This document shows positions 24,908 through 36,072 of a stretch of DNA of 37,070 bases, piece after piece. Position numbers and translations under genes: made by a program. The stretch lies in NCBI RefSeq assembly GCF_028698005.1, contig NZ_JAQVEJ010000012.1, forward strand, positions 1-37,070, given 5' to 3'. The DNA is from Hydrogenophaga sp. (lineage in GTDB: Bacteria; Pseudomonadota; Gammaproteobacteria; Burkholderiales; Burkholderiaceae_C). The first letter of the stretch is position 1; each line of letters starts with the position of its first letter. The notes beneath the pieces were generated by a model, which did no database searches, was not told the DNA's origin, and saw only the letters and a program-made list of their open reading frames with translations.

Positions 24908-25736
24908 GCAGCGCGTCATCACCGCGCTGGTGCTGCTGGCCTTCCTGTTGCCGGCGCTGTTTCATCCGGCGGTGGTGCCGTTTGCGGCCCTGACGCTGGT
25001 GCTGATCGCGGCCGCCGGCTGGGAGTGGGCTCGGCTCAATGGCCTCGGTACGGGCGCCGCGCTGTCGCTGGGCATCGGCCTGGGTGTGGCGATGGCCTCC
25101 CTGTGGTGGGGGGCGCTGCTGCAGGCCTGGTTGCCCCAGGTCTGGCTGGTGGCCGGCGTGGCCTGGTTCGTGCTCGGTGCAGTGTTGCTGCGGCGAGGTG
25201 TGGCCTGCTGGGCCGCCTGGCCCCGAGCGGCCCGACTCGCTGGTGGCATGCTGCTGCTGGCGGCTGCCTGGCTGGCCCTGGTGGAAGCGCGCCGGATCGG
25301 CCTGGTCTATCTGCTGTCGGTCATGACGCTGGTCTGGATGGCCGACATCGCCGCCTATTTCGGCGGCAAGTCGTTCGGGCGCCGCAAGCTCGCCCCATCG
25401 ATCAGTCCGGGCAAGAGTTGGGAGGGGGCCATCAGCGGCTTCATCGGTGTGTGCGCGCTGGCCGTGTTCTGGCTCTGGTTTGACAGCCTGTGGCCCGACG
25501 ATTCCCTGAGCATTTTCGGCGTGCTGCAAGGGCGTGGCTGGCCCTGGCTGGCGGCCGGCATGGTGCTGCTGACCGTGATGAGCGTGGTCGGTGACCTGGC
25601 CGAGTCGCTGGTCAAGCGCAGCGCTGGCGTCAAGGACTCCAGCGGTTTGTTGCCCGGGCATGGCGGCGTGCTCGACCGCGTCGACGCGCTGCTGCCGGTT
25701 CTGCCTGTGGCCCTTATGCTGACGGAGTTGCCATGA
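24900..25736 (+). CDS. cdsA: Phosphatidate cytidylyltransferase
   Basis: A 278-residue integral membrane enzyme with about seven or eight hydrophobic segments in the first 220 residues. It converts phosphatidic acid and CTP into CDP-diacylglycerol, the precursor of all phospholipids. The cytosolic loop has [20 protein letters not shown], and the CdsA signature near the C-terminus is [20 protein letters not shown] followed by DRVD, which holds catalytic aspartates. The ATG at 24900 lies inside the end of uppS; the last four bases overlap dxr (ATGA). Confidence 0.95.
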
Positions 25737-26920
25737 CCGACCAATGCCTGCGATTGACCGTTCTGGGCTCCACCGGCTCGATCGGCACCAATACCCTGGA
25801 TGTGGTGGCACGCCACCCGGAACGTTTCGAGGTGTTTGCCCTGTCTGCCTCGCGCCAGGTGGACCTGATGGTCGAGCAGTGCCGGCAGTTTCGCCCGCGC
25901 ATCGCCGTGATGGCCGACGAGGGCGCCGCCGCGCAGCTGCGCGATCGCCTGGCCGAGGCCGGCATCGATACGACGGTCGAAGCCGGCCCGCAGGCGCTGT
26001 GCGACGTTGCCGCCGCGCCCGAAGTCGATGCCGTGATGGCGGCCATCGTCGGCGCGGCTGGCCTGGCACCGAGCCTGGCGGCCGCGCGTGCCGGCAAGCG
26101 CCTGCTGCTGGCCAACAAGGAAGCGCTGGTGGTCGGGGGTGACCTGTTCATGGACACCGTGCGACAGGGCGGTGGTCTGCTGCTGCCCATCGACAGCGAG
26201 CATTCGGCGATCTTCCAGTCGCTGCCCGACGACCCGGCGAGTTGGGACCGGCGTGTCGACAAGATCATTTTGACGGCCTCGGGCGGTCCGTTTCGCCAGC
26301 GGGATCCCGGCACCCTGGCCGATGTGACGCCCGAGCAGGCCTGCGCACATCCCAACTGGGTGATGGGCCGCAAGATCTCGGTCGATTCCGCGACCATGAT
26401 GAACAAGGCGCTGGAGGTGATCGAGGCGCGCTATCTGTTCGGTCTGCCGCCCGAGCGCATCGAGGTCGTGATCCATCCGCAAAGCGTGATCCACTCGATG
26501 GTGCAGTTCCACGACAGTTCGATCGTCGCCCAACTGGGCACGCCCGACATGCGGGTGCCGATTGCCTATGGCCTCTCGTGGCCGGAGCGCATGGCGTCTG
26601 GCGCGGCACCGCTGGATTTCTCGGCGCTCGCGGGCCTGAGCTTCGAGCCGGCCGACGCGCACCGCTTCCCCGGCCTGCAACTGGCCTGGCAGGCGCTCAG
26701 GGGGGCGCCGGGCAGCACGGCGGTGCTCAATGCCGCCAACGAGGTGGCCGTCGCAGCTTTCCTCGATGGGAGGCTGCGCTTCGACCAGATCTACCGCATC
26801 AACCGGGAAACTCTCGAAGGCATGGCGCCCTCCAAACCGGTGTGCCTGGAAGATCTTCTGGCCATCGACGCCGATGCCCGTGCCTGGGCACGGCGCTGCA
26901 TGGACAGGGTCGTCACCTGA
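25733..26920 (+). CDS. dxr: 1-deoxy-D-xylulose 5-phosphate reductoisomerase
   Basis: A 395-residue enzyme, normal length. It rearranges and reduces DXP to methylerythritol 4-phosphate with NADPH, the committed step of the MEP pathway, and is the target of fosmidomycin. NADPH-binding [14 protein letters not shown] is at 12-25; the metal and substrate region has [21 protein letters not shown] and [30 protein letters not shown] (20 residues) carries conserved substrate ligands. The product feeds IspD and IspF, encoded at the left end of the window. It overlaps cdsA by four bases and lies 50 bases before rseP. Confidence 0.97.
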   Translation: MTDQCLRLTVLGSTGSIGTNTLDVVARHPERFEVFALSASRQVDLMVEQCRQFRPRIAVMADEGAAAQLRDRLAEAGIDTTVEAGPQALCDVAAAPEVDAVMAAIVGAAGLAPSLAAARAGKRLLLANKEALVVGGDLFMDTVRQGGGLLLPIDSEHSAIFQSLPDDPASWDRRVDKIILTASGGPFRQRDPGTLADVTPEQACAHPNWVMGRKISVDSATMMNKALEVIEARYLFGLPPERIEVVIHPQSVIHSMVQFHDSSIVAQLGTPDMRVPIAYGLSWPERMASGAAPLDFSALAGLSFEPADAHRFPGLQLAWQALRGAPGSTAVLNAANEVAVAAFLDGRLRFDQIYRINRETLEGMAPSKPVCLEDLLAIDADARAWARRCMDRVVT

Positions 26921-26970
26921 GCGGCGTCGGACGCATGGCCGGCGGCAGCGGGTGAAGGAGTGAGAAGAGG

Positions 26971-28335
26971 ATGACCACCGTAATCGCCTTTGTTGTGGCC
27001 TTGGGGCTGCTGATCGCCGTGCACGAGTACGGGCACTACCGCATGGCCGTGGCCTGCGGGGTCAAGGTGCTGCGTTTCTCGATTGGCTTCGGCAAGCCGC
27101 TGCTGCGCTGGCGCCGCAAGGACAGCCCGACCGAGTTCGTGCTGGCGGCTATGCCGCTGGGTGGCTATGTGCGCATGCTCGACGAGCGCGAGGCACCGGT
27201 GGCGCCCGCCGAGCGGCACCTGGCCTTCAATACCCAGCCGTTGCGCGCACGCGCCGCCATCGTGGCCGCCGGGCCGCTGGCCAACCTGCTGCTGGCCGTG
27301 CTGCTGTATGCCGTGGTGAACTGGTGGGGTGTGCAGGAACCCGAGCCCGTTCTGGCCCGGCCGGCTGCCGGCTCCATGGCCGAGCGCGCGGGCATCTCGG
27401 GCGGGGAATGGGTGGGCGGCCTGTCACTGGGCATGGGCGAGCCCCGGTCGGTGCGGTCGTTCGAAGACCTGCGCTGGCAACTGACACGCGCGGCGCTGGA
27501 CGGCCAGGACGCCACGCTCTGGGTGGGCCATCCCGATCAGGGCGCGACCCGGGCGGTGGTGCTGCCGCTGTCGGGCCTGGATGTGAAAGAGGCCGATGCG
27601 GCCCTGTACCAGCGCATCGGCATCGTCGCACCCTGGACCGAGCCGCTGATGGGCGAGTTGCTGCCCGATGGGGCGGCCGCGCGCGCCGGCTTGCAGGCGG
27701 GCGACCGGGTGCTGGCGCTGGATGGCCGCAAGGTCAGCGACGGGACGGAACTGCGGCAGCTCATCCGCGGCGCAGTCGGGCCGCGGGGAGAGCCGGTCAC
27801 GCAGCAGTGGGACATCGAGCGCGCCGGGCGGCCGCTGCGCCTGTCCGTCACGCCCAAGCCGGAGCAACAGGATGGCGCCTGGATCGGTCGTGTCGGCGCC
27901 TATGTGGGTGTGGCACCGGCCATGACCACGGTGCGCCTGGGGCCCATCGAGGGGCTGGGCAGGGCTGTCGAGCGCACCTGGGAGGTGTCCTGGCTGACGT
28001 TGAAAATGATGGGGCGCATGGTCATCGGAGAGGCCTCGATCAGGAACCTGAGCGGGCCGCTGACCATCGCCGAATATGCGGGCAAGTCGGCCAGCATGGG
28101 CATCACCCAGTACATCGTGTTCCTGGCACTGATCAGCGTCAGCCTGGGTGTGCTGAACCTGCTGCCCCTGCCCGTCCTCGATGGGGGGCACCTGATGTAT
28201 TATCTTTGGGAAGGTATCACGAGGCGAGCGGTACCTGACGTCTGGCTCGAACGCTTCCAACGTGGGGGCGTGGCCATCCTGATGGCGATGATTGCTGTGG
28301 CCCTGTTCAACGATGTGGCCCGACTGGCGGGCTGA
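26971..28335 (+). CDS. rseP: Site-2 intramembrane metalloprotease RseP
   Basis: A 454-residue inner-membrane zinc protease. The first helix carries the HEYGH zinc motif at 18-22, the periplasmic middle holds two PDZ domains (about 105-290; the second with DGAAARAGLQAGDRVLALDG, 20 residues), and the C-terminal helices carry LPLPVLDGGHLMYYLWEG with the third zinc ligand. RseP makes the second cut in anti-sigma-E release and removes leftover signal peptides. GAAGGAG and AGAGG lie just upstream of the ATG. It is followed by bamA after 13 bases, matching its role in monitoring outer-membrane assembly. Confidence 0.95.
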   Translation: MTTVIAFVVALGLLIAVHEYGHYRMAVACGVKVLRFSIGFGKPLLRWRRKDSPTEFVLAAMPLGGYVRMLDEREAPVAPAERHLAFNTQPLRARAAIVAAGPLANLLLAVLLYAVVNWWGVQEPEPVLARPAAGSMAERAGISGGEWVGGLSLGMGEPRSVRSFEDLRWQLTRAALDGQDATLWVGHPDQGATRAVVLPLSGLDVKEADAALYQRIGIVAPWTEPLMGELLPDGAAARAGLQAGDRVLALDGRKVSDGTELRQLIRGAVGPRGEPVTQQWDIERAGRPLRLSVTPKPEQQDGAWIGRVGAYVGVAPAMTTVRLGPIEGLGRAVERTWEVSWLTLKMMGRMVIGEASIRNLSGPLTIAEYAGKSASMGITQYIVFLALISVSLGVLNLLPLPVLDGGHLMYYLWEGITRRAVPDVWLERFQRGGVAILMAMIAVALFNDVARLAG

Positions 28336-28348
28336 CCATTTCTGATCC

Positions 28349-30646
28349 ATGAAAACCATTCGACGAGGGCTGCGCGGCCTGACACTGACTTCCATTGCCG
28401 CCAGTCTGCTGGCTTCCTTGCCCGCCTGGGCGGTCGATCCGTTCACGCTCAAGGACATCCGGGTCGAAGGCCTGCAGCGTGTGGAGCCCGGCACGGTGTT
28501 CGCATCGCTGCCGTTTCGCATTGGTGACCAGTACAACGACGACAAGGGCACCTCGGCGATCCGATCGCTGTTCGGGCTGGGCCTGTTCAGCGACGTGCGC
28601 CTGCAAGTCAACGACGATGTGCTGGTGATCATCGTCGAGGAGCGCCCCACGGTGGCCGACGTCAGCTTCTCGGGCATTCGCGAATTCGAGGAGGAAAACC
28701 TCAAAAGGGCGCTGCGCGATGTGGGCCTGACCGATGGCCGGCCCTATGACAAGGCGCTGGCCGACCGGGCCGAGCAGGAGCTCAAGCGCCTGTACATCGA
28801 TCGCAGCATGTACGGTGCCCAGGTGGTGACGACGGTGACGCCGATCGAGCGCAACCGCGTCAACCTGAACTTCAGCGTGACCGAGGGCGATGTCGCCAAG
28901 ATCAAGGACATCCGGATCGTCGGCAACCAGGCGTTCTCGGAAAGCACCTTGCGCAACCTGTTCGATCTGGACACCGGGGGCTGGCTGAGCTGGTACACCA
29001 AGGCCGACCGCTATTCGCGCAGCAAGCTCAATGCCGACCTGGAAACCCTGCGTTCGTACTACCTCACGCGGGGCTTTCTGGAGTTTCGCATCGACTCGAC
29101 CCAGGTGGCCATCTCGCCGGACAAGCAGGACATGTCGGTGACGATCAACATCACCGAGGGCAACCGTTTTGTGGTGTCCTCGGTGGCTCTGGAGGGTGAA
29201 TACCTCGGGAAGGAAGAGGAGTTCAAGTCCCTGGTTGCCGTTCGTGTCGGCGAGGCCTACAACGCGGAGGACGTGGCGGCCACGGTCAAGGCCTTCACCG
29301 ACTATTTCGGTGCGTTCGGTTACGCCTTTGCGCAGGTCGAGGCCGTGCCGCAGATCGACCGCACCAACAACCGCGTGGCCTTCGCCATCCGTGCCCAGCC
29401 CGCCCGCCGCGTCTATGTACGGCGCATCAACGTGGCCGGCAACAACCGCACGCGCGACGAGGTGATTCGCCGCGAATTCCGCCAGCTCGAGTCGGCCTGG
29501 TACGACAGCGACAAGATCCGCCTCTCACGTGACCGTGTCGACCGGTTGGGTTTCTTCACGCAAGTGGGCATCGACACCGAGCCCGTGCCCGGCACACCCG
29601 ATCAGGTCGATCTGACCGTGACCGTGGTCGAGCGTCCGACCGGCAACCTTTCGGTGGGGGCCGGCTATTCACAGGCAGACAAGCTCTCGTTCATCGCCAG
29701 CGTCAGTGTCGAGAACGTGTTCGGCACCGGCAACTACCTCGGCCTGGACCTGAACACCAGTGACTACTACCGCACGTTCTCGCTGAGCACCACCGACCCC
29801 TACTTCACGCAGGACGGCATCTCGCGCACCTTCGACCTGTACTACCGGACCACGCGCCCCTACGACGCGCAAGGTGGCGACTATGAGATCCGCCGGCCCG
29901 GGGTTGGGGTCAAGTTCGGCGTGCCGTTCACCGAGCGCGATACCGTTTATTTCGGTATCGGAGCCGAGCGGGTGTCCATTGTCGAAGGCAACGAGTTGCC
30001 TGAGGCCTATATCGGCCAGGATGGCAATTACATCCCCATCACCGTCGGCTGGTCCCGCGATGAACGGGACAGTGCACTGGTGCCCACCGAAGGCCGCTAC
30101 CAGCGCTTCAACACCGAGCTGGGCCTGGGCAACCGCAAATGGACCAAGCTGAACTACCAGTTCCAGCAGTACGTTCCGCTGACGAAGCAATACACCTTCG
30201 CGTTGAACTCCGAGTTGGGATGGGGCAAGGGCCTGGGCAGCCAGAGCTTCCCCGTCATGCGCAACTTCTATGGCGGCGGCCTGGGGTCGGTGCGCGGCTT
30301 CGAGCAGGGCACGCTGGGGCCGAAGTCGCCGGTCATCGGCTCGCCGACGGGTGAAACCGTGAGTGTGGGCGGTGCCAAGAGTTTCGTGCTCAATGCCGAG
30401 TTCATCGCACCATTCCCCGGTGCCGGCAACGACCGGACGCTGCGCTGGTTCGGCTTTGTGGACGTCGGCAACGTTTTCGGCGAGAAGGAGAAGTTCGACT
30501 TCTCGCAAATGCGTGCCTCGGCCGGTATCGGCCTGAGCTGGGTATCACCCATTGGTCCGCTGCGCTTTGCCTATGCCACCCCGATCCGCAAGTTCGACGG
30601 GGATGAAATTCAGAAATTCCAGTTTCAGATCGGGACCTCGTTTTGA
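28349..30646 (+). CDS. bamA: Outer membrane protein assembly factor BamA
   Basis: A 765-residue Omp85 protein. A signal peptide (about 1-28, ending SLPAWAVD) precedes five POTRA domains (about 30-425), the first starting FTLKDIRVEGLQRVEPGTVF. A C-terminal 16-strand barrel (about 430-765) follows. The loop-6 motif VRGFEQGTLGPKSP that reaches into the barrel is present, and the protein ends in Phe (QFQIGTSF), the usual beta-signal residue. It folds and inserts outer-membrane proteins as the core of the BAM complex. The stop overlaps the skp start by four bases. Confidence 0.97.
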   Translation: MKTIRRGLRGLTLTSIAASLLASLPAWAVDPFTLKDIRVEGLQRVEPGTVFASLPFRIGDQYNDDKGTSAIRSLFGLGLFSDVRLQVNDDVLVIIVEERPTVADVSFSGIREFEEENLKRALRDVGLTDGRPYDKALADRAEQELKRLYIDRSMYGAQVVTTVTPIERNRVNLNFSVTEGDVAKIKDIRIVGNQAFSESTLRNLFDLDTGGWLSWYTKADRYSRSKLNADLETLRSYYLTRGFLEFRIDSTQVAISPDKQDMSVTINITEGNRFVVSSVALEGEYLGKEEEFKSLVAVRVGEAYNAEDVAATVKAFTDYFGAFGYAFAQVEAVPQIDRTNNRVAFAIRAQPARRVYVRRINVAGNNRTRDEVIRREFRQLESAWYDSDKIRLSRDRVDRLGFFTQVGIDTEPVPGTPDQVDLTVTVVERPTGNLSVGAGYSQADKLSFIASVSVENVFGTGNYLGLDLNTSDYYRTFSLSTTDPYFTQDGISRTFDLYYRTTRPYDAQGGDYEIRRPGVGVKFGVPFTERDTVYFGIGAERVSIVEGNELPEAYIGQDGNYIPITVGWSRDERDSALVPTEGRYQRFNTELGLGNRKWTKLNYQFQQYVPLTKQYTFALNSELGWGKGLGSQSFPVMRNFYGGGLGSVRGFEQGTLGPKSPVIGSPTGETVSVGGAKSFVLNAEFIAPFPGAGNDRTLRWFGFVDVGNVFGEKEKFDFSQMRASAGIGLSWVSPIGPLRFAYATPIRKFDGDEIQKFQFQIGTSF

Positions 30647-31164
30647 TGAAGACGTTTTTTCACACCTCGGTGACGCGCTTGGTCGCGCTGGCCGCGGCCG
30701 CGCTGGTGGCAACCAGTGCCGCCGCGCAGGGCGCGAAAATCGGCGCCGTCAACGTCGATCGCATTCTGCGCGACTCTGCCGTGGCCAAGGCTGTGACGGC
30801 CAAGCTCGAGCAGGACTTCTCCAAACGCGAGAAGGATTTGCAGGCGCAGGCTACCCAGCTCAAGGCCGCGTCCGAGAAGCTCGAGCGCGAGGCGCCCACG
30901 TTGCCGGAGAGTCAACGCATGACACGTCAGCGCCAGCTGATCGAGCAGGACCGCGACCTGCAGCGCAAGCAGCGCGAGTTCCAGGAGGACCTGTCGCTGC
31001 GGCGCAATGAGGGTCTGCAGCAGGTACTGGAAAAGGTCAACCGCGTGCTCAAGCAGGTGGCCGAGACCGAGAAGTACGACCTGATCGTGCAGGAGGCCGC
31101 CTACATCAACCCCAGGCTCGACATCACCGACAAGGTGCTCGAGGCCTTGAACAACGCCAAGTAA
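30643..31164 (+). CDS. skp: Periplasmic chaperone Skp/OmpH
   Basis: A 173-residue protein. A signal peptide (about 1-28, ending [12 protein letters not shown]) is followed by a short strand ([13 protein letters not shown]) and two long charged coiled-coil arms (about 55-140) rich in Lys, Glu, Gln and Arg, then a C-terminal strand with [20 protein letters not shown]. Skp trimers hold unfolded outer-membrane proteins on the way to BamA, whose gene ends at this start (ATGA). The order bamA-skp-lpxD is widely conserved in proteobacteria. Confidence 0.95.
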   Translation: MMKTFFHTSVTRLVALAAAALVATSAAAQGAKIGAVNVDRILRDSAVAKAVTAKLEQDFSKREKDLQAQATQLKAASEKLEREAPTLPESQRMTRQRQLIEQDRDLQRKQREFQEDLSLRRNEGLQQVLEKVNRVLKQVAETEKYDLIVQEAAYINPRLDITDKVLEALNNAK

Positions 31165-31177
31165 GCGGGGGGATGTC

Positions 31178-32233
31178 TTGGTCATCACCCTGGGCACTTT
31201 GGTCGAGGCCCTGGGCGGGCGGCTGATCGGCGACCCTGGTACCTCGATCCGGCGGCTGGCGCCGCTGGGTTCGGCTACCGAGGGCGAACTGGCCTTCGTG
31301 GCCCATGTGCGTTATCGCGCGCAGATGTCGACGACGCGGGCTGCGGCGCTCATCGTGGGTCCGTCGCTGGCCGATGCCGCCGCGGCACGCGGCCCCTGCA
31401 TCGTTGCCGACGATCCCTATCTGTACTTCGCGCACCTGACCCAGTGGTGGCGGGCGGCGCACGATCCCCGTCCACCTGCCGTCGTGCACCCGAGTGCCTG
31501 TGTTGATCCGAGTGCCCGGCTGGATGAGGGTGTGGACGTGGGCCCCTTCGCGGTCATCGGGCCGCAGGCCGTCATCGGTCACGGTGCGCGCATTGGCGCT
31601 CACGCGGTGGTCGAGAGGAACGCCACGGTGGGCGCGGGGACCGTACTGCATCCGCATGTGACCATTGGTTACGACTGCCGGGTCGGCGCTCGCTGCATCC
31701 TGCACGCGGGCGTGGTCATCGGGGCCGATGGTTTCGGCTTCGCGCCGCACGAGGGACGCTGGATCAAGATCGAACAGCTCGGCGCCGTGTGCATCGGGGA
31801 CGACGTGGAGATCGGCGCCAACACCTGCATCGACCGTGGTGCCCTGGACGACACCGTCATCGGCAATGGCGTCAAGCTCGACAACCTGATCCAGATCGGA
31901 CACAACGTGAAGGTCGGCGAGAACGCGGCCATGGCCGGCTGCGTGGGCGTGGCCGGCAGCGCCGAGATCGGGGCCGGTTGCACCGTCGGTGGCGGCGCGG
32001 TGGTGCTGGGGCACCTGAGCCTGGCCGCTGGCGTGCACATCTCCGCCGCCTCCGTTGTCACGCGGTCGATTCGCGAGCCGGGCCATTACACTGGCATGTT
32101 TCCCCTCGACGCCAACGCGTCCTGGGAGAAGAACGCCGCTTCGCTCAAGCAGCTTCACCGGTTGCGCGATCGCCTCAAGGCGGTCGAGCAGGCCATTGCC
32201 CAAGTATTGGAAAAACAGAAGACCGCGCCATGA
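31178..32233 (+). CDS. lpxD: UDP-3-O-(3-hydroxyacyl)glucosamine N-acyltransferase
   Basis: A 351-residue LpxD, the third step of lipid A synthesis. The N-terminal uridine-binding domain (about 1-100) begins [20 protein letters not shown]; the left-handed beta-helix of hexapeptide repeats follows, with the catalytic histidine in [16 protein letters not shown] and a C-terminal helix. The start is a TTG at 31178, supported by GGGGGG five bases upstream and by the N-terminus matching the family; an ATG at 31173 is out of frame. It overlaps fabZ by four bases. Confidence 0.95.
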   Translation: MVITLGTLVEALGGRLIGDPGTSIRRLAPLGSATEGELAFVAHVRYRAQMSTTRAAALIVGPSLADAAAARGPCIVADDPYLYFAHLTQWWRAAHDPRPPAVVHPSACVDPSARLDEGVDVGPFAVIGPQAVIGHGARIGAHAVVERNATVGAGTVLHPHVTIGYDCRVGARCILHAGVVIGADGFGFAPHEGRWIKIEQLGAVCIGDDVEIGANTCIDRGALDDTVIGNGVKLDNLIQIGHNVKVGENAAMAGCVGVAGSAEIGAGCTVGGGAVVLGHLSLAAGVHISAASVVTRSIREPGHYTGMFPLDANASWEKNAASLKQLHRLRDRLKAVEQAIAQVLEKQKTAP

Positions 32234-32670
32234 TGGACATTCACCAGATCCTCAAGCAACTCCCCCATCGTTACCCCATCCTGCTGGTGGACCGGGTGCT
32301 GGAGTTTGAAAAGGGGCAGCGCATCCGTACGCTCAAGAACATCACGGTGAACGAACCCCAGTTCACCGGCCACTTCCCGAACCGGCCGGTGTTCCCGGGT
32401 GTGTACATGCTCGAAGCCATGGCCCAGTCGGCCGCGCTGATGTCCTTTGCCACCATGGGCGTCACGCCGGACGACAACACGGTCTATTACTTTGCCGGCA
32501 TCGATGGCGCGCGCTTCAAGCGCCCGGTCGAACCGGGCGACCAGCTCATCATGGACGTGACACTCGACCGTGCGAAAGCGGGCATCTACAAGTTCAAGGG
32601 CGTGGCCCACGTGGACGGCGAGATGGCCTGCGAGGCTTCGCTCATGTGCACCATGCGCACCATCGCCTGA
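32230..32670 (+). CDS. fabZ: 3-hydroxyacyl-ACP dehydratase FabZ
   Basis: A 146-residue hot-dog fold enzyme. Catalytic His48 lies in [13 protein letters not shown] and Glu62 in MLEAMAQSA. It dehydrates 3-hydroxyacyl-ACP during fatty acid elongation and competes with LpxA for the 3-hydroxyacyl-ACP pool, which is why it sits among the lpx genes. The start is the first of two adjacent ATGs (32230 or 32233), the first overlapping the lpxD stop. lpxA follows after 14 bases. Confidence 0.97.
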   Translation: MMDIHQILKQLPHRYPILLVDRVLEFEKGQRIRTLKNITVNEPQFTGHFPNRPVFPGVYMLEAMAQSAALMSFATMGVTPDDNTVYYFAGIDGARFKRPVEPGDQLIMDVTLDRAKAGIYKFKGVAHVDGEMACEASLMCTMRTIA

Positions 32671-32684
32671 GGCGGGGACTGCCC

Positions 32685-33479
32685 ATGGCACAGATTCACC
32701 CCACCGCGCTGGTCGATCCCGCGGCGGAGCTGGATGCGACCGTCACGGTCGGGCCCTTCACCATCATCGGCCCGCACGTGAAGATCGGTGCCGGCACCAC
32801 GATCGGCGCCCATTGCCTGATCGAGGGCCACACCACCATCGGCCGGGACAACCGCATCTTCCAGTTCACCTCGCTGGGCTCTGTCAACCAGGACAAGAAG
32901 TACGCGGGCGAGCCATGCGAGCTGATCATCGGCGACCGCAATACCATCCGCGAATACAGCACCTACCACATCGGCACTGTCCAGGGCGGCGGCGTCACCC
33001 GCCTGGGCAACGACAACTGGATGATGGCCTATACCCACCTGGCGCACGACTGCGTGGTGGGTGACCACACCATCTTTGCGAACAACACCCAACTGGCGGG
33101 GCATGTGCAGGTGGGCGACTGGGTGATCTTCGGTGGCTTCTCGGCGGTGCACCAGTTCGTGCGCGTCGGTGCCCATGCCATGACCGCCATGTGCTCGATG
33201 GTGGTGGCCGATGTGCCACCTTTCGTGATGGCCCAGGGCCATCCGGCCCAGGCGCGTTCGATGAACTTCGAAGGCCTGCGCCGCCGTGGTTTTTCGCCGG
33301 ATCGCATCACCGCCGTGAAGCGCATGCACAAGGCCTTGTACCGCGACGATCTGACCCTGGAGCAGGCGGGCGAGCGCATCGCCGGGCTGGCCAAGGACAC
33401 GCCGGACGCCGAGCAGGACGTGCGCCTGATGCTCGACTTCCTTGGCGGCGTGAACGCTCACCGCGGCATCGTGCGCTGA
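32685..33479 (+). CDS. lpxA: UDP-N-acetylglucosamine O-acyltransferase
   Basis: A 264-residue enzyme that starts lipid A synthesis by moving a 3-hydroxyacyl chain from ACP to UDP-GlcNAc. It is a hexapeptide-repeat beta-helix from [20 protein letters not shown] onwards. The catalytic His is in [20 protein letters not shown] (20 residues), the [17 protein letters not shown] turn is intact, and the C-terminal helical domain starts near [10 protein letters not shown]. The position after FabZ and before LpxB matches the standard order. I chose the ATG at 32685 because the family starts right there. Confidence 0.97.
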   Translation: MAQIHPTALVDPAAELDATVTVGPFTIIGPHVKIGAGTTIGAHCLIEGHTTIGRDNRIFQFTSLGSVNQDKKYAGEPCELIIGDRNTIREYSTYHIGTVQGGGVTRLGNDNWMMAYTHLAHDCVVGDHTIFANNTQLAGHVQVGDWVIFGGFSAVHQFVRVGAHAMTAMCSMVVADVPPFVMAQGHPAQARSMNFEGLRRRGFSPDRITAVKRMHKALYRDDLTLEQAGERIAGLAKDTPDAEQDVRLMLDFLGGVNAHRGIVR

Positions 33480-33484
33480 CTGAT

Positions 33485-34633
33485 ATGGGCAGTCCCTTGC
33501 GTTTCTCGCTGGTGGCCGGCGAGGCGTCAGGCGACCTGCTGGCCAGCCTGCTGCTGGGCGGGTTGCGCCAGCGCTGGCCCGACCTGCAGGCCGGTGGCAT
33601 TGGCGGCCCGCGCATGGCGGCGCAAGGATTCGATGCCTGGTGGTCCAGCGAGCGTCTGTCGGTGCGCGGTTACATCGAGGTGTTGCCGCGGCTGCGGGAG
33701 TTGCTGCGCATCCGGCAGACGCTGGGCGACCGGCTGCTGGGCGCCGAACGGCCGGATGTGTTCATCGGCGTGGATGCACCCGACTTCAATCTCGACCTGG
33801 AATGTCGGCTGCGCGAGGGCGGCGTGCCCACGGTGCATTTCGTCTGCCCCTCGATCTGGGCCTGGCGGCCCGAGAAGATCGAGAAGCTCAAGCGGGCGGC
33901 CGATCATGTGCTGTGCCTGTTTCCGTTTGAACCCGATCTGCTGGCCCGGCACGGCATTGCCGCGACCTATGTGGGGCATCCCCTGGCGGCTGTGATTCCG
34001 ATGGAACCGGATCGCGCAGCGGCGCGCCAGCGCCTCGGCCTGCCCCAGGAAGGGCACGTGGTGGCCGTGCTGCCGGGCAGCCGCGCCGACGAGGTGCGCT
34101 ACATCGGCCCGAAGTTTCTGCAGGCGGTGACGCTGATGCACCGGCAGCGCCCCGGCCTGCGTTTTGTGCTGCCGGCGGTGCCGGACCTCAAACCCAGGGT
34201 GGATGCGCTGGTGGCCCGCCACGGGCTGGGCGACGTGCTGACGGTGGTGGCGGGTCAGTCGCACGAGGTGCTGGCCGCCTGCGACGTGACGCTGATCGCC
34301 AGTGGCACCGCGACGCTGGAGGCGGCGCTGTTCAAGCGGCCGATGGTCATCGCGTACCACATGAACTGGGTCACCTGGAAAATGATGTGGCGCAAACGCC
34401 TGCAGCCCTGGGTCGGCCTGCCCAACATCCTGAGTCGCGAGTTTGTGGTGCCCGAGCTGCTGCAGGGCGCGGCGTCGCCGCAGGCGCTGGCCGACGCCAC
34501 GCTGGCGTGGTTTGACGAGCCTGCGAGAATGGCGGCCGTCGCGGCGCATTTCACCGAGCTGCACCGCAGCCTGCGCCGCGACACCGTGCAACTGGCGACC
34601 GATGCGATCGAAACGCTCCTTTCTGAACGCTGA
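33485..34633 (+). CDS. lpxB: Lipid-A-disaccharide synthase
   Basis: A 382-residue GT19 family glycosyltransferase that joins UDP-2,3-diacylglucosamine and lipid X into the lipid A disaccharide at the inner membrane. It begins with [18 protein letters not shown], and has [57 protein letters not shown] and the UDP-site [19 protein letters not shown]. The ATG at 33485 is five bases after the lpxA stop and has no strong Shine-Dalgarno sequence, so it probably relies on coupling. Its 3' end overlaps the rnhB start by 32 bases. Confidence 0.96.
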   Translation: MGSPLRFSLVAGEASGDLLASLLLGGLRQRWPDLQAGGIGGPRMAAQGFDAWWSSERLSVRGYIEVLPRLRELLRIRQTLGDRLLGAERPDVFIGVDAPDFNLDLECRLREGGVPTVHFVCPSIWAWRPEKIEKLKRAADHVLCLFPFEPDLLARHGIAATYVGHPLAAVIPMEPDRAAARQRLGLPQEGHVVAVLPGSRADEVRYIGPKFLQAVTLMHRQRPGLRFVLPAVPDLKPRVDALVARHGLGDVLTVVAGQSHEVLAACDVTLIASGTATLEAALFKRPMVIAYHMNWVTWKMMWRKRLQPWVGLPNILSREFVVPELLQGAASPQALADATLAWFDEPARMAAVAAHFTELHRSLRRDTVQLATDAIETLLSER

Positions 34634-35255
34634 GCAGACCCGTCTGGTCTGGGATGGTCCTGGCCTGGTGGCCGGGGTGGACGAGGCCGGGCGTGGTCCG
34701 CTGGCCGGGCCGGTGGTGGCCGCCGCGGTCATCCTGGACGAGCTGGCGCCGATCGCCGGCCTGGCGGATTCCAAGAAGCTGACCGAGCGCCGTCGGGAGC
34801 AGCTGTACGACGAAATCCGCGCCAAGGCGCTGTGTTGTAGCGTGGCCCAGGCCTCGGTCGAGGAGATCGATCGCCTGAACATCCTCAACGCAACCATGCT
34901 GGCGATGCGCCGGGCGGTGCTGGGCCTGCGCCTGAGGCCGGCCAAGGTGCTGATCGACGGCAACCGGCTGCCCGAGATCGACGTGCTGGCCGAGGCGGTG
35001 GTGGGCGGGGACGCCCTGGTGCCGGCCATCTCGGCAGCGTCCATTCTGGCCAAGGTGACACGCGATCGCCTGCTGGTGGAACTGCATGGCCGCCATCCCG
35101 AGTACGGGTTCGGGCGCCACAAGGGCTATGGCACGGCCGAGCATCTGCAGGCCTTGCGCCGCCTCGGACCCCTGCCGGAGCACCGCCGCTCGTTTGCGCC
35201 GGTGGCACAGGCGGCCACGGCGCACCGGGCGCCGACACAGGAGGCCGCACCATGA
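34602..35255 (+). CDS. rnhB: Ribonuclease HII
   Basis: A 217-residue RNase HII that removes RNA from RNA/DNA hybrids and single ribonucleotides from DNA. Catalytic Asp27-Glu28 lie in [29 protein letters not shown] and [11 protein letters not shown] carry further active-site and substrate contacts, and [15 protein letters not shown] the last acidic region. The [14 protein letters not shown] segment near the C-terminus is typical. The chosen ATG lies inside lpxB (32-base overlap), which is usual in this cluster. It overlaps the next gene by four bases. Confidence 0.95.
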   Translation: MRSKRSFLNAEQTRLVWDGPGLVAGVDEAGRGPLAGPVVAAAVILDELAPIAGLADSKKLTERRREQLYDEIRAKALCCSVAQASVEEIDRLNILNATMLAMRRAVLGLRLRPAKVLIDGNRLPEIDVLAEAVVGGDALVPAISAASILAKVTRDRLLVELHGRHPEYGFGRHKGYGTAEHLQALRRLGPLPEHRRSFAPVAQAATAHRAPTQEAAP

Positions 35256-36022
35256 ACCCGCCCCAGCACATCAGCTCGCGGGACAACCCGCTCATCAAAC
35301 GCCTGCGCCAGTTGGCGCAGGACAACACGGCCTACCGCAAGCTGGGCCAGGTCTGGCTGGAGGGGGATCATCTTTGCCGCGCCTTGCTCGACCGGGGGGG
35401 CCGGCCGCTGCAGGCCGTGTTCACCGAGGCCGGCTGGCAGCGCGCCCCGGACGCGTTGCGCCGCGCCTGTACGCACAACACCATCGTCCCCGAGGCGCTG
35501 ATGGCCACCGTCAGCGGCCTGGAATCCCCGGCCGACATGGGCTTTGTGCTGGCCCTGCCGGCGCAGACGGGGCTGGTGCCGGGGCAGCCGGCTGTCGTGC
35601 TTGATCGGGTTCAGGACGCTGGCAACGTCGGCTCCATCCTGCGCAGTGCGGGCGCTTTCGGTTTTCGGCAGGTGCTGGCCATCCGGGGGACCGCGGCCCT
35701 GTGGTCCCCCAAGGTGGTGCGCGCCGGCATGGGGGCGCATTTCGGTCTGCGCCTGGTTGAAGGGCTGGCACCGGCCGACCTGGCCGGCCTGGGATTGCCG
35801 CTGCTGGTAACCAGTTCGCACCGCGGCCAGTGGTTGCACCGGGCCACGCTGCCCTGGCCCTGTGCCTGGGTGATGGGGCACGAAGGGCAGGGGGTGGCAC
35901 CGCAGATCGAGGCCATGGCTGCCGACGCCGTGCGCATTGCGCAGCCCGGCGGGGAGGAGTCGCTCAACGTGGCAGCAGCGGCGGCGATCTGTCTGCACGC
36001 CAGTGCGGCCGCCGCGGCCTGA
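35252..36022 (+). CDS. SpoU/TrmH-family RNA 2'-O-methyltransferase
   Basis: A 256-residue SPOUT methyltransferase. An N-terminal substrate-binding domain (about 1-95, with [14 protein letters not shown] and VWLEGDHLC) is followed by the knotted catalytic domain: motif 1 [20 protein letters not shown] with the conserved Asn and Arg, motif 2 [10 protein letters not shown], and motif 3 [19 protein letters not shown]. It should methylate a ribose in rRNA or tRNA from SAM; the family resembles RlmB, but the exact target cannot be set from sequence. It overlaps rnhB (ATGA) and ends the array. In E. coli dnaE follows rnhB; here it is replaced by this gene and carA. Confidence 0.88.
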   Translation: MNPPQHISSRDNPLIKRLRQLAQDNTAYRKLGQVWLEGDHLCRALLDRGGRPLQAVFTEAGWQRAPDALRRACTHNTIVPEALMATVSGLESPADMGFVLALPAQTGLVPGQPAVVLDRVQDAGNVGSILRSAGAFGFRQVLAIRGTAALWSPKVVRAGMGAHFGLRLVEGLAPADLAGLGLPLLVTSSHRGQWLHRATLPWPCAWVMGHEGQGVAPQIEAMAADAVRIAQPGGEESLNVAAAAAICLHASAAAAA

Positions 36023-36072
36023 AGCTGGCCCCGGGGTGCTGTTCGGCACCTGCGAAACCAGGCCTCGCAGGC

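Noticed and set aside
31173-31175. ATG as the lpxD start
   Set aside because: It is out of frame with the conserved LpxD sequence; the TTG at 31178 fits the frame and the G-rich ribosome binding site.
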